Origin: Sphingomonas sp. OV641
GTDB lineage: Bacteria > Pseudomonadota > Alphaproteobacteria > Sphingomonadales > Sphingomonadaceae
Direction: 5' to 3'
DNA: 64,000 nt
Assembly (NCBI RefSeq): GCF_900109205.1
Contig: NZ_FNZB01000001.1
Location: 2,170,001-2,234,000, forward strand
Shown here piece by piece: positions 8,387 to 16,538 of this stretch. The notes beneath the pieces are model-generated. The model saw nothing but the letters and a program-made list of their open reading frames with translations. It had not been told where the DNA came from and searched no databases. Each line of letters opens with the position of its first letter. The first letter of the stretch is position 1. The position numbers were made by a program, and so were the translations under genes.

Positions 8387-9538
8387 TTATTTCGCCAGCA
8401 GCTCCTCGGTGCGGGTCAGCGCCGAATGCGCGCCGGGTTCCACCGGCACGTTCGTGGCGAAATAGGCGATCCCGGTTCCGCCCGCCCGGTCGACCCACAG
8501 GCCGGACCGCAGGCCATAAGCCTCTCCGGCATGACCGATCCGGGGACGCCCGTCGCCAACCGGATCGTCGCGGCACGCCGGCAGCGGTGTTGCCGTGAAG
8601 CTGACGGCCAGCCCGTAGCGGCAGTTGAACCCGCCTGCGCGGACGCCGCCCTCCGCCTCTTCGTTCTGAACGCCATTGCTGCCGTTGAACGTCCACTCCG
8701 GTGTTGTCAGCAGCGTCATTGACGCCGGCAAAAGCAGCCGCACGCCATCGACCGCGCCGTCACCGAGCAGCAGGCGGCCGATCTTCGCCAATCCGCGCAT
8801 CGAGATGCGCAAACCGCCCTGGGGCGAAAAGTGGCTGCCGTTCGTACCCGCCCGCCATGTCGCCAGATCGCACGAGCCATTCCGCGCCGGCGTGACCGGG
8901 CAGCCCGCAACAAAGCCGGGATCGTCACGAACGGCCTTGCCCTGATCGTACAGGACGACCGCTTGCGATTTCGACGCCGGGCTGCATGTTGTCCAGTTGA
9001 AACAGGCGTCAAGCGCGAGTGGCTGGAGGACGAGCCGCTGCATCAGCCGGTCAAACCGCTCACCCGTCGCCCGCTCCATGACGGCAGCGACCACGGGGAA
9101 GTTCAGATTGGTGTAGCGGAAGAAGCTGCCGGGTGGATGCTGCCCGTCCCACACCTTGGGTTCGGCCAGCTTGTCCTGCAGCCGATCGTCCAGCGTCAGC
9201 AGATAGCCGCCGGCGTCGGTGAGGCTCGACCGATGCGACAGCAGCAGCCGAAGCGTGATCGGCTTATCGGGATAGGCCGGGTTGCGCAGGCGCCAACCGA
9301 GCTGCGCCGAGACGTCGGCGTCCAGATCGAGCACGCCCTGCTCCACTAGGCGCATCACGCCGATCGCCGTCACCAGCTTCGAGATCGACGCGATACGGAC
9401 CGGATCGTCCGCGGTGACCGGCCGGCCAGTCTCGACATTCGCCAGCCCGCTCGTCCGGACCTGCACCTCACCTGTCCGATCAAACGCGACCTGAACGGTG
9501 GCAACCGGCATGGTCGCGGCGGCAAGCGCGAGCAGCAT
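8387..9538 (-). CDS. Secreted serine hydrolase, class C beta-lactamase family
   Basis: A 383-residue serine hydrolase of the beta-lactamase class C/D-aminopeptidase family. A signal peptide (MLLALAAATMPVATV) precedes the catalytic domain. SISK gives the SxxK nucleophile and base (near residue 52), YTN gives the YxN element, and HAG stands where KTG is found in true beta-lactamases; that change is common in family esterases and peptidases. Six or more cysteines in the second half may form disulfides in the periplasm. The frame extends 11 codons to a TTG, but the ATG at 9536-9538 is a better signal-peptide start and has GGAG upstream. The physiological substrate is unknown. Confidence 0.83.
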   Translation of the reverse strand: MLLALAAATMPVATVQVAFDRTGEVQVRTSGLANVETGRPVTADDPVRIASISKLVTAIGVMRLVEQGVLDLDADVSAQLGWRLRNPAYPDKPITLRLLLSHRSSLTDAGGYLLTLDDRLQDKLAEPKVWDGQHPPGSFFRYTNLNFPVVAAVMERATGERFDRLMQRLVLQPLALDACFNWTTCSPASKSQAVVLYDQGKAVRDDPGFVAGCPVTPARNGSCDLATWRAGTNGSHFSPQGGLRISMRGLAKIGRLLLGDGAVDGVRLLLPASMTLLTTPEWTFNGSNGVQNEEAEGGVRAGGFNCRYGLAVSFTATPLPACRDDPVGDGRPRIGHAGEAYGLRSGLWVDRAGGTGIAYFATNVPVEPGAHSALTRTEELLAK

Positions 9539-9687
9539 TACGCAACATTCTCCATGGCTCAACCCTCGCAAGCGAAGATCACCTTGGCAATCGCCACCGC
9601 GACAAAGAAAACGGTCGACTTAATTGGGCGCTGCGCTACGCCATGCCGATGCTGCCGTCTGAGCAGCGACCGGGAGGGGACCGCCAG

Positions 9688-10599
9688 ATGACTATCCTTC
9701 TGCACCAATATGACAGCTCGCCATTTTCCGAGAAGGTGCGCATCTGCCTTGGCATCAAGCAGCTTTCCTGGGCGGCGGTGGATCAGCCGGTGATCATGCC
9801 GAAGCCCGACCTGCTTGCACTCACGGGCGCGTATCGCCGCATTCCAGTGATGCAGATCGGCGCGGACATCTATTGCGACAGCGTGCTGATCGTGCGCGAA
9901 CTGGAACGCCGCTTTCCCGAGCCGACGCTGTTCCCAGCCCGCACCCCCGGCATCGACCAGGCGCTGGCGCAATGGACGGACCGGTCCTTCTTCCAGGCGG
10001 CAGTGGCGGTGATCTTCGGAGGGCTGGGTGACGCCGTGGATCCGGCATTCAAGAAGGATCGCGAACAGTTGAGCGGGCAGCCGTTCGATCCCGCCGCCAT
10101 GCGAGCCGCCGTGCCGCACATGTCGGGTCAGTTGCGCGCCCATGCGGCGTGCATCAGCGAACAGCTTTCCGACGGTCGCCAGTTCCTGTCCGGCGACCGG
10201 CCCGGCCTGGTCGACGCCACCTGCTATTACAACCTGTGGTTCGTTCGCTCCTTCCATGCGCCCGGCGCGGCGGCATTCGAGGGCCTGCCGGGGCTGGATG
10301 CTTGGTATGACCGCGTGCACGCCATCGGCCATGGTGATCGCGGAACGGCCAGCCGGGAAGATGCGGTTGACGCCGCGCGTGCCGGGACGCCGCTCGAAGC
10401 ATCCGTACTGGCCGAAGATGCGGCGCTGGCCGGTAGGGAGGTTGCCGCAGCGGCGACCGATTACGGGCGCGATCCGATTCGCGGCACTCTGGTCGGATCG
10501 TCGCTGCACCATTGGTCGATCGCCCGGGAGGATCCCCGCGCCGGCGGCGTGGTGGTTCACGTGCCCCGATTGACCTTTGCGCTCTCTCCGGTGCAGTGA
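9688..10599 (+). CDS. Glutathione S-transferase family protein
   Basis: A 303-residue cytosolic GST-like protein. The N-terminal thioredoxin-fold domain (about 1-75) has 'LHQYDSSPFSEKVRICLG' and 'YRRIPVMQIGADIYCDSVLI', where the cis-proline and the S-containing glutathione contact are recognisable. An all-helical C-terminal domain follows and is longer than usual by about 70 residues. The likely reaction is thiol conjugation or reduction, with unknown substrate. The start was placed at the ATG 9688 because GGGAGGGGA lies 7-8 nt upstream; an in-frame ATG 45 nt earlier lacks an SD. Confidence 0.83.
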   Translation: MTILLHQYDSSPFSEKVRICLGIKQLSWAAVDQPVIMPKPDLLALTGAYRRIPVMQIGADIYCDSVLIVRELERRFPEPTLFPARTPGIDQALAQWTDRSFFQAAVAVIFGGLGDAVDPAFKKDREQLSGQPFDPAAMRAAVPHMSGQLRAHAACISEQLSDGRQFLSGDRPGLVDATCYYNLWFVRSFHAPGAAAFEGLPGLDAWYDRVHAIGHGDRGTASREDAVDAARAGTPLEASVLAEDAALAGREVAAAATDYGRDPIRGTLVGSSLHHWSIAREDPRAGGVVVHVPRLTFALSPVQ

Positions 10600-10642
10600 C
10601 CGAACAAAGCGATCCCTGACGACGCAGTAAAATGACTCCATT

Positions 10643-10672
10643 TTGGCAGGCGAGCGCAACGATCAGTAAACT
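10643..10672 (+). promoter_or_regulatory. Candidate promoter for the GGDEF/EAL gene
   Basis: TTGGCA (10643-10648) and TAAACT (10667-10672) are separated by 18 bp, giving a transcript start near 10679. A perfect 16-bp palindrome follows within the first 30 nt. Confidence 0.4.
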
Positions 10673-10691
10673 CTAACAGATCATAAGTGCC

Positions 10692-10707
10692 ATCGTGAGC
10701 TCACGAT
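10692..10707. promoter_or_regulatory. Perfect 16-bp palindrome over the start codon of the c-di-GMP gene
   Basis: ATCGTGAGCTCACGAT is a perfect inverted repeat with no spacer. It contains the GTG start (10695-10697) of the GGDEF/EAL gene and lies just after the candidate promoter. It could be a repressor operator or an RNA hairpin hiding the start codon. The binding factor is unknown, and it could also be chance. Confidence 0.45.
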
Positions 10708-13043
10708 CAACCCAACGCCCCACGCCAGTTTCGCTCCGGCAACTGCTCGGCATCAGTGAGGGCGACGATCCGGTTTTCTGGAGCCGCTTGCGCGCGACCC
10801 AGTTGTTTGCCGGTCGACGGCTGGCGCTTCTTCTCCTCGCGGCGAACCTGATGGGTGGCATGGCCGTGACCCGGCTGTTCCAGAATGCCGTTCCGATCTG
10901 GTGGCTCGCCGCCTGGTTGGTGACATTGATGGCGGTGGCGGGCGCCATTACCGTCCGCCGGCTGCGCACCCGGCACCTGGAGGAAGGCTATGCCACCCTC
11001 CAGGAGCTGCGCGACACCGCGCTCGAAGGGCTCGCGCTGGCGGCGATGTGGAGCTTTCCGCCGCTGGTGTTCGCGTCCAAGGCGCCGGCGACCACCTTCA
11101 ACCTGTGGATGATCCTTGCCGTCCTGATGGCGGCGGCGGCCTTCGCGCTAGCGCCGCTGGTGCTGGCGGCCCTTACCTTTATCGGCGGCGTGGCGTTCAC
11201 CGCGGCCCTGCTCCTCCTGCTGCAGCAGCAATTCTTCGCCGCGACGGCAACCGTTCTTCTGGGCGCATTGCTCATCACCACCTGCCTCGCGCGGGCGCGG
11301 TTCCTGCTGATGCTGCGCGGGTTCGAGATGAACCTGTCCGATAGCCATGAAACGGTGAGCCTGCTGCTCGGCGAATTCGAGGACAGCGGGGCCGACTGGC
11401 TGTGGGAAACCGATTCGCAGCGTCGGCTGTGCAAGGTGAACACCCGCTTTGCCCTCGCGCTCGGCAGCACACCAGAGCAGCTGGAGGGGATGCCCGTGCT
11501 CCAGGCGCTCGCCGGGGCAAGCTGGGAGACAGGCGATTTCGCGCCCGCGCTTCGCCTGCTGGCCGACAAGCTGAAGCGGCGCGAAGCGTTCCGCGACCTC
11601 TCCCTGCCGGTGACGGTGAACGGCGAGCAGCGCTGGTGGGAAATCACCGCCAACCCGCGGCTGGACGAACGCGGCCAGTATGTCGGGTTCCGCGGCGTCG
11701 GTTCGGACGTGACCGAACAACGCGCGACGGCCGACAAGATCAACCGCATGGCCCGCTTCGATGCGCTGACCGGCCTGCCCAATCGGCTGTTCGTGAACGA
11801 AGCGCTGGCGCGCGCGCTGACCGAGGCGGAACGCTGGGGCAGCCGCGCGGCCTTCATGATGATCGATCTGGATCGCTTCAAGGCGGTGAACGACACGCTC
11901 GGCCACCCGATCGGCGACCGTCTGCTCGGCCGCGTGTCCGAGCGGCTGGCGGAGCTGATCACGGAAAACGAACTGATCGGGCGGCTGGGCGGCGACGAAT
12001 TCGCGGTGGTCATGAATGATGCGACGGACGCCAGCCGAGTCGAGAAGCTGGCGCACCGGATCATCGAAACGCTGTCGCGCCCTTATGAGGTGGACCAGCA
12101 CACCCTTTACATCGGCGCCTCCGTCGGCGTGGCCACCTCACCGCGCGATGGGCGCACGGCCGAAACGCTGATCCGGTCGGCCGACCTTGCGCTCTACCGC
12201 TCCAAGGATGCGGGCGGCGGCGTGTTCCACGCCTATGAGCCGCAACTCCATGTCGACGCGGAGGAGCGGCGCGTCCTTGAAATGGCGCTGCGCAAGGCGC
12301 TCGAAAAGGGCGAGCTCCACCTCGATTACCAGCCTGTGGTGGATGCCGGCAGCGAGCGGCTGGTCGGTTTCGAGGCGCTGCTACGCTGGAACAGCCCCGA
12401 GTTCGGGACGATTTCGCCAGCCAAGTTCATCCCGATCGCGGAAGAAACGCGGCTGATCGGCCCGATCGGCGAATGGGTCGTGCGGACCGCTTGCGAGGAA
12501 GCCGCGCAATGGCCCGATGACGTGCGCGTCGCGGTCAACGTCTCGCCGGAGCAGTTGCACAGTCCCAAGTTCGTGGCGGCGGTGGCGCAGTCGCTGACGG
12601 ACAGCCGAATCTCCCCACACCGACTGGAGCTGGAAGTTACCGAAAGCGTGTTCCTACGCGAGGCGACGGCCGCATTGCAGGCGCTGGAGCGGATCCTGGA
12701 ACTGGGCGTGCGGCTGAGCCTTGACGATTTCGGCACCGGCTACTCCTCGCTCGGCTATCTTTCCCGGACCCGTTTCTCGACCATCAAGATCGATCGCAGC
12801 TTCGTGACGGGCGCGTCCAAGGGCGTGCCCGAAGCCCTCGCCATCATTCGGGCAGTGGTGGCGCTGGCCAACAGCCTGGGCATGGCGACCACGGCAGAGG
12901 GCGTGGAGACCGTCGACGAGCTGACGCTGATTCGCGCCTTGGGCTGCTCCAAGATCCAGGGCTATCATTTCGGCCGCCCGCTTCCCGTCGCGGAAACGCG
13001 CGCCATCGCGCTTCGCAACAGATCGGCCATTCGCGCGGCTTGA
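10695..13043 (+). CDS. Membrane PAS-GGDEF-EAL protein (diguanylate cyclase/phosphodiesterase)
   Basis: A 782-residue c-di-GMP turnover protein. An N-terminal region of five or six hydrophobic segments (about 30-210) is followed by a PAS domain (about 230-345), a GGDEF domain with intact RLGGDEF near residue 430, and an EAL domain with FEALLRW near 558. EAL catalytic residues look intact: NVSPEQL, EVTESV, LDDFGTGYSSL, TIKIDRSF and TTAEGVET. No RxxD inhibitory site is present just before GGDEF (the residues there are TENELIGR). Both activities are therefore possible, with the membrane or PAS part as sensor. The start is a GTG inside a palindrome with only a weak SD. tRNA-Trp follows downstream. 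Confidence 0.92.
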   Translation: MSSRSTQRPTPVSLRQLLGISEGDDPVFWSRLRATQLFAGRRLALLLLAANLMGGMAVTRLFQNAVPIWWLAAWLVTLMAVAGAITVRRLRTRHLEEGYATLQELRDTALEGLALAAMWSFPPLVFASKAPATTFNLWMILAVLMAAAAFALAPLVLAALTFIGGVAFTAALLLLLQQQFFAATATVLLGALLITTCLARARFLLMLRGFEMNLSDSHETVSLLLGEFEDSGADWLWETDSQRRLCKVNTRFALALGSTPEQLEGMPVLQALAGASWETGDFAPALRLLADKLKRREAFRDLSLPVTVNGEQRWWEITANPRLDERGQYVGFRGVGSDVTEQRATADKINRMARFDALTGLPNRLFVNEALARALTEAERWGSRAAFMMIDLDRFKAVNDTLGHPIGDRLLGRVSERLAELITENELIGRLGGDEFAVVMNDATDASRVEKLAHRIIETLSRPYEVDQHTLYIGASVGVATSPRDGRTAETLIRSADLALYRSKDAGGGVFHAYEPQLHVDAEERRVLEMALRKALEKGELHLDYQPVVDAGSERLVGFEALLRWNSPEFGTISPAKFIPIAEETRLIGPIGEWVVRTACEEAAQWPDDVRVAVNVSPEQLHSPKFVAAVAQSLTDSRISPHRLELEVTESVFLREATAALQALERILELGVRLSLDDFGTGYSSLGYLSRTRFSTIKIDRSFVTGASKGVPEALAIIRAVVALANSLGMATTAEGVETVDELTLIRALGCSKIQGYHFGRPLPVAETRAIALRNRSAIRAA

Positions 13044-13054
13044 ACAGCGCGCCG

Positions 13055-13075
13055 AGCACCGCTAAGGGCGGTGCT
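13055..13075 (+). terminator. Hairpin between the GGDEF/EAL gene and tRNA-Trp
   Basis: An 8-bp perfect stem (AGCACCGC/GCGGTGCT) with a 5-nt loop begins 11 bp after the stop codon and ends 5 bp before tRNA-Trp. There is no T-run, so it may be a weak terminator or a processing signal. Confidence 0.4.
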
Positions 13076-13080
13076 GCTGC

Positions 13081-13157
13081 AGGGGTGTAGCTCAGCTGGT
13101 TAGAGCGTCGGTCTCCAAAACCGAAGGCCCTCGGTTCGAATCCGAGCTCCCCTGCCA
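13081..13157 (+). tRNA. tRNA-Trp (CCA anticodon)
   Basis: A 77-nt tRNA with encoded 3' CCA. The anticodon stem TCGGT/ACCGA encloses the loop CTCCAAA, with anticodon CCA. The T-arm is CTCGG-TTCGAAT-CCGAG, and the D-arm region GCTC..GAGC is present. The acceptor arms AGGGGTG and CTCCCCT pair at six of seven positions, with a T:T mismatch at pair 6-67. Its position ahead of secE-nusG is the common bacterial arrangement, here separated by one lipoprotein gene. Confidence 0.96.
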
Positions 13158-13233
13158 GCCTCTTCGCGGTTTGGCCGACCGGCCTGGCATTGCCGCGGGT
13201 CAGTGTTCTCATTCACGCCTGACCGGAAGACGA

Positions 13234-13716
13234 ATGAAGGCTTTAACGCTCATCGCCGCATCCGCCCTTGTCCTGACGGGCTGCGATTCGGCTTCCACAA
13301 CCATTCCGGTCGCCTCCACAGAGGAACAGGCCAACCCGGACGTCGCGCTGTGCACGGGGCTTACCTCCGCCAGCGAGAGCGGCAACAGCTCGCTGCGGGC
13401 CGCCTTCGTCTCGACGCCCGAAGGCCGCGATTATGGTGGCGGGGTGATCCGCCAGTTGGTCGATGCCGGCGGCTATCGCTTTGCCGGTGCGGAGATGGTG
13501 GGCAACACCTGCTACGCCTATGCCGAGGCGCAGGGCGAACAATGGGGCAAGCCGTTCAACCTGGCGTGGCGGTGCCCGGTGAAGATGCTGACCGACAATC
13601 CCGCCGAGCCCGGCAAGACGGTGCTCGACGTGGTCGAGGATCGCGAATGCGACTTCGACGTCCAGCGCGGCGCGGCCAAGGTTCGCGACGTCGCGGTGGA
13701 GATGATTCACCAATAA
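13234..13716 (+). CDS. Predicted lipoprotein of unknown function
   Basis: A 160-residue predicted lipoprotein. The signal peptide MKALTLIAASALVLTGC ends in a lipobox (LTGC, lipidated Cys at residue 17). The mature part has four further cysteines (CTGL, NTCYAY, WRCPV, ECDF) that could form two disulfides. I do not recognise the family. The ATG at 13234 has GGAAG 5 nt upstream, and upstream in-frame starts would destroy the signal peptide. It sits between tRNA-Trp and secE, a spot that is usually empty, and may be cotranscribed with the tRNA. Confidence 0.78.
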   Translation: MKALTLIAASALVLTGCDSASTTIPVASTEEQANPDVALCTGLTSASESGNSSLRAAFVSTPEGRDYGGGVIRQLVDAGGYRFAGAEMVGNTCYAYAEAQGEQWGKPFNLAWRCPVKMLTDNPAEPGKTVLDVVEDRECDFDVQRGAAKVRDVAVEMIHQ

Positions 13717-13749
13717 CGGCGACGTCACGGGCGAGAAAACGCTCTGCCC

Positions 13750-13778
13750 TTGCTCTTGCACCTGTGCAACGCTATCTC
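13750..13778 (+). promoter_or_regulatory. Candidate promoter of secE-nusG
   Basis: TTGCTC (13750-13755) and TATCTC (13773-13778) are 17 bp apart, about 109 bp before secE. The spacer contains the inverted repeat TTGCAC-CT-GTGCAA (13756-13769), a possible operator. Confidence 0.4.
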
Positions 13779-13886
13779 GCCGGTCGCATCCGACAGCGCG
13801 GACGGCCAATTCACCGTTTCCTTACGAGGGAAGCGGTAGAGAGGGCATGCCCCGCTTCCGGTTTGAACGAATAAAAGGCAAGGCAC

Positions 13887-14084
13887 GTGGCGAAGACGTC
13901 CCCGATCGAATTCATCAACCAGGTTCGCGCCGAGACCAAGAAGGTCGTCTGGCCGACCCGGCGCGAGACGATCATGACCGGCGTCATGGTGATGATCATG
14001 ACGACGATCCTGGCGCTCTTCTTCCTGGGCGTGGATTCGGCGTTCAACGCGATCGTCAACGCGCTGCTGAGCCTGGCCAAGTAA
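13887..14084 (+). CDS. secE: Preprotein translocase subunit SecE
   Basis: A 65-residue SecE of the short, single-spanning type. The N-terminus carries the conserved amphipathic stretch 'FINQVRAETKKVVWPTRRET', followed by one transmembrane helix (about residues 30-52). SecE clamps SecY in the translocation channel. It starts at a GTG with AAGG/AGG upstream and lies 20 bp before nusG, the near-universal secE-nusG pair. The rplK-rplA operon that usually follows nusG is not in this window; the next gene is on the other strand. Confidence 0.95.
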   Translation: MAKTSPIEFINQVRAETKKVVWPTRRETIMTGVMVMIMTTILALFFLGVDSAFNAIVNALLSLAK

Positions 14085-14104
14085 CGAAAAGGACGCGTCC
14101 CCAC

Positions 14105-14641
14105 ATGGCACGCTGGTACATCATCCACGCTTATTCCGGATTCGAGGGCAAGGTTCGCGACGCGATCATGGCCGAAGCCAGCCGCATGGGCCTGGAACAG
14201 CTCGTGGAGCGCATCGAGGTGCCCACGGAGACGGTGCAGGAGGCCCGCCGCGGCAAGAAGGTGCAGGTCGAGCGCAAGTTCATGCCGGGCTATGTTCTGG
14301 CCAAGCTCGACATGACCGACCAGGTCTATCACCTCGTCAAGAACACGCCGAAGGTGACGGGCTTCCTTGGCTCGTCCGGCAAGCCGCAGGCGATCAGCGA
14401 GGCGGAAGCCGCTCGCATGCTGAACAGCAAGGAAGAGGCCGCTGCCGCGCCCAAGGCGAAGGTCAAGGTCGATTTCGAGATCGGCGATGCGGTCAAGGTT
14501 CTGGAAGGCCCGTTCGCCAGCTTCAACGGCACCGTCGAGGAACTGGATTTCGACAAGTCGAAGGTGAAGGTGTCGGTGTCGATCTTTGGCCGCGCCACGC
14601 CGGTCGAACTCGATTTCGAGCAGGTCGAGCGCAGCAAGTAA
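14105..14641 (+). CDS. nusG: Transcription termination/antitermination protein NusG
   Basis: A 178-residue NusG. The NGN domain begins MARWYIIHAYSGFEGKVRDAI and contains 'ERKFMPGYVLAKLDM'; the C-terminal KOW domain has 'GDAVKVLEGPFASFNGTVEEL' and ends DFEQVERSK. NusG binds RNA polymerase, suppresses pausing and links to Rho or ribosomal S10. An alanine/lysine-rich linker (EEAAAAPKAKVKV) joins the domains. The ATG at 14105 gives the canonical family start even though the frame is open further upstream. Confidence 0.97.
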   Translation: MARWYIIHAYSGFEGKVRDAIMAEASRMGLEQLVERIEVPTETVQEARRGKKVQVERKFMPGYVLAKLDMTDQVYHLVKNTPKVTGFLGSSGKPQAISEAEAARMLNSKEEAAAAPKAKVKVDFEIGDAVKVLEGPFASFNGTVEELDFDKSKVKVSVSIFGRATPVELDFEQVERSK

Positions 14642-14649
14642 TTCCATCC

Positions 14650-14671
14650 GGGGAGCGCATGGCCGCTCCCC
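14650..14671. terminator. Hairpin after nusG
   Basis: A perfect 8-bp stem (GGGGAGCG/CGCTCCCC) with a CATGGC loop starts 9 bp after the nusG stop and lies between convergent genes. There is no T-run, so efficiency is uncertain. Confidence 0.5.
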
Positions 14672-14706
14672 GCTTCGCTTCCGGCGCGCCGCACCTGTGG
14701 CCGACG

Positions 14707-15453
14707 TCACGCCTCCGGGCGGGAACGCGCCATCTTTTCCAGCCAGGGCCGGAGCACCAGCGCATTGGCATCGACCAGCGTGTGCAGCAGGGCCACCAGC
14801 CACAAGAGGCCGGTGGCGAGATACAGCCACACCAGCACCGCACCAACAAGGGCGACGGCGCTCATGCCAAGCGCCCCCTGATAGCGATGCGCCAGGGTGA
14901 AGGCGGCCCAGCCCGTGAGGCAACCCGCCACACCACTGCCGGTGACAAGAGCAGCGAGCAGCGGGATCAGCAGGCGGAAGAACATTTCCTCCCCCACTCC
15001 TGCCGCAGCGGCAAGCAGGAGGGCGGCGCCGGCTTCGCGCCGATTCATGGCAATCGCAGGCGAGCGGTACATCCAGCCGAGGCGCAGCCAGCCACGACGC
15101 GCCATCACGATCGCAGCGATCGCGCCCAGCACGAAGCCGCCCGCGATTGACCAGGCGATCTCTGCCACGGCCGCCATGCCGAGCGGGCTGACGTGCAGTT
15201 GCGTGGCCGCGATCCGAAGCTCGCCGGGCAACATGATGAGCGCGTCCAGCCGACCCAGCAGCGCAAGCGCGACCAGCGCCGTGGCGCCGTACATGATGGC
15301 GATGCCGAGCGCCCAGCCGAGGGTAGCGCGCGGCCGGGAAGCGGCATCGCCGCGGACCGCCCAGGCGATGCGCGCCGCCAGGCTCCGCTTCGTCCGCCAA
15401 CCGTGAGCGAGCAGGCCGAGCGCGGCAAGGAGCAGCGCTGCGGCCAGCATCAA
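14707..15453 (-). CDS. CPBP-family intramembrane metalloprotease
   Basis: A 248-residue polytopic membrane protein with about seven hydrophobic segments and the CPBP (CAAX/ABI) motifs in order: GVGEEMFFRLL (EExxxR), FTLAHRYQG (FxxxH) and LLHTLVDAN (HxxxN/D). Family members are intramembrane glutamate proteases or bacteriocin self-immunity proteins; the substrate here is unknown. It begins 10 bp after the glpX stop, so it is likely cotranscribed with glpX. Two adjacent ATG codons are available as start. Confidence 0.82.
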   Translation of the reverse strand: MMLAAALLLAALGLLAHGWRTKRSLAARIAWAVRGDAASRPRATLGWALGIAIMYGATALVALALLGRLDALIMLPGELRIAATQLHVSPLGMAAVAEIAWSIAGGFVLGAIAAIVMARRGWLRLGWMYRSPAIAMNRREAGAALLLAAAAGVGEEMFFRLLIPLLAALVTGSGVAGCLTGWAAFTLAHRYQGALGMSAVALVGAVLVWLYLATGLLWLVALLHTLVDANALVLRPWLEKMARSRPEA

Positions 15454-15463
15454 TTATTCCGCA

Positions 15464-16435
15464 TCAGCGGTCGAGCCGATGCTCACCCTTCACCCAGCGA
15501 ACCGTGCCGGACGACGCGCGCATCACGACGCTTTCGGTCGTCATCGTCTTGCCGCGCCGCTTCACGCCTTCCAGCAGCGAGCCATCGGTGACGCCGGTGG
15601 CGGCAAAGATGCAGTCGCCCTTCGCCAGCTCCTTCAGGTCATATTGCTTGTCGAGATCGGTGATGCCCCACTTGCGGGCGCGGGCACGCTCGTCCTCGTT
15701 GCGGAACAGCAGCCGCCCCTTGAACTGGCCGCCGACGCAGCGAAGCGCAGCACAGGCCAGCACGCCTTCCGGTGCCCCGCCCGAACCCATGTACACATCG
15801 ATGGTGGTGTCCGGATCGGTGGTCGCGATCACGCCAGCCACGTCGCCGTCGCCGATCAGCACCACGCCGCAGCCGATTGAGCGAAGCTCCGCAATCAGCT
15901 TTTCGTGACGCGGACGATCCAGCACGCAGGCGATAATCTCGTTGGGGCGGACGCCCTTGGCCGCTGCGATCGCCTCGATATTCTGCGTCGGCGTCTTGTC
16001 GAGGTCGATCACGCCGTCGGGAAGGCCCGGGCCTACGGCAAGCTTGTCCATATACACGTCCGGCGCGTTGAGCAGGCAGCCTTCCTCGCCGATCGCCAGC
16101 ACGGCAAGGCTGTTCGGCCCGGCCTTGGCGCAGATGGTGGTGCCCTCGAGAGGATCGAGCGCGATGTCGATCCGGGGACCGGTTCCTTGCGCCGCGCCAA
16201 CCTTTTCACCGATGAACAGCATCGGCGCCTCGTCGCGCTCGCCCTCGCCGATCACCACCGTGCCATCGATGTCGAGCGTGTTCAGCGCCTCGCGCATGGC
16301 CTCGACTGCGGCCGCATCGGCAGCCTTTTCGTCACCGCGACCGATCAGGGTGGAAGCACCGATCGCCGCCGCCTCCGTCACGCGCACCATCTCGAGCACC
16401 AGGACGCGGTCGAGCACCTTGCTGGCTGTCGGCAT
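15464..16435 (-). CDS. glpX: Class II fructose-1,6-bisphosphatase GlpX
   Basis: A 323-residue class II FBPase/SBPase. Key segments are 'GRGDEKAADAAAVEAMREAL', 'GEGERDEAPMLFIGEKVG', 'DIALDPLEGTT', 'MGSGGAPEGVLACAALRCVGG' and 'CIFAATGVTDGSLLEGV', covering the metal- and phosphate-binding residues of the lithium-sensitive phosphatase fold. It dephosphorylates fructose-1,6-bisphosphate in gluconeogenesis. In several sphingomonads glpX neighbours hom, but here hom is about 22 kb away. The CPBP protease gene follows closely. Confidence 0.96.
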   Translation of the reverse strand: MPTASKVLDRVLVLEMVRVTEAAAIGASTLIGRGDEKAADAAAVEAMREALNTLDIDGTVVIGEGERDEAPMLFIGEKVGAAQGTGPRIDIALDPLEGTTICAKAGPNSLAVLAIGEEGCLLNAPDVYMDKLAVGPGLPDGVIDLDKTPTQNIEAIAAAKGVRPNEIIACVLDRPRHEKLIAELRSIGCGVVLIGDGDVAGVIATTDPDTTIDVYMGSGGAPEGVLACAALRCVGGQFKGRLLFRNEDERARARKWGITDLDKQYDLKELAKGDCIFAATGVTDGSLLEGVKRRGKTMTTESVVMRASSGTVRWVKGEHRLDR

Positions 16436-16538
16436 TCAATCCCCCAAAGTCTTTGTTTCAGTGGAGCGATAGGCGGCTCACGTTGCGGTGTCGAGACGGC
16501 GCTTGCCGCTGCGCGGCGGCGGCGCGACAAGCGGGTGC

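Noticed and set aside
8387..9538. Antibiotic-resistance beta-lactamase
   Set aside because: SxxK and YxN are present, but the KTG position is HAG, and the family is dominated by esterases and peptidases. Resistance is not supported.
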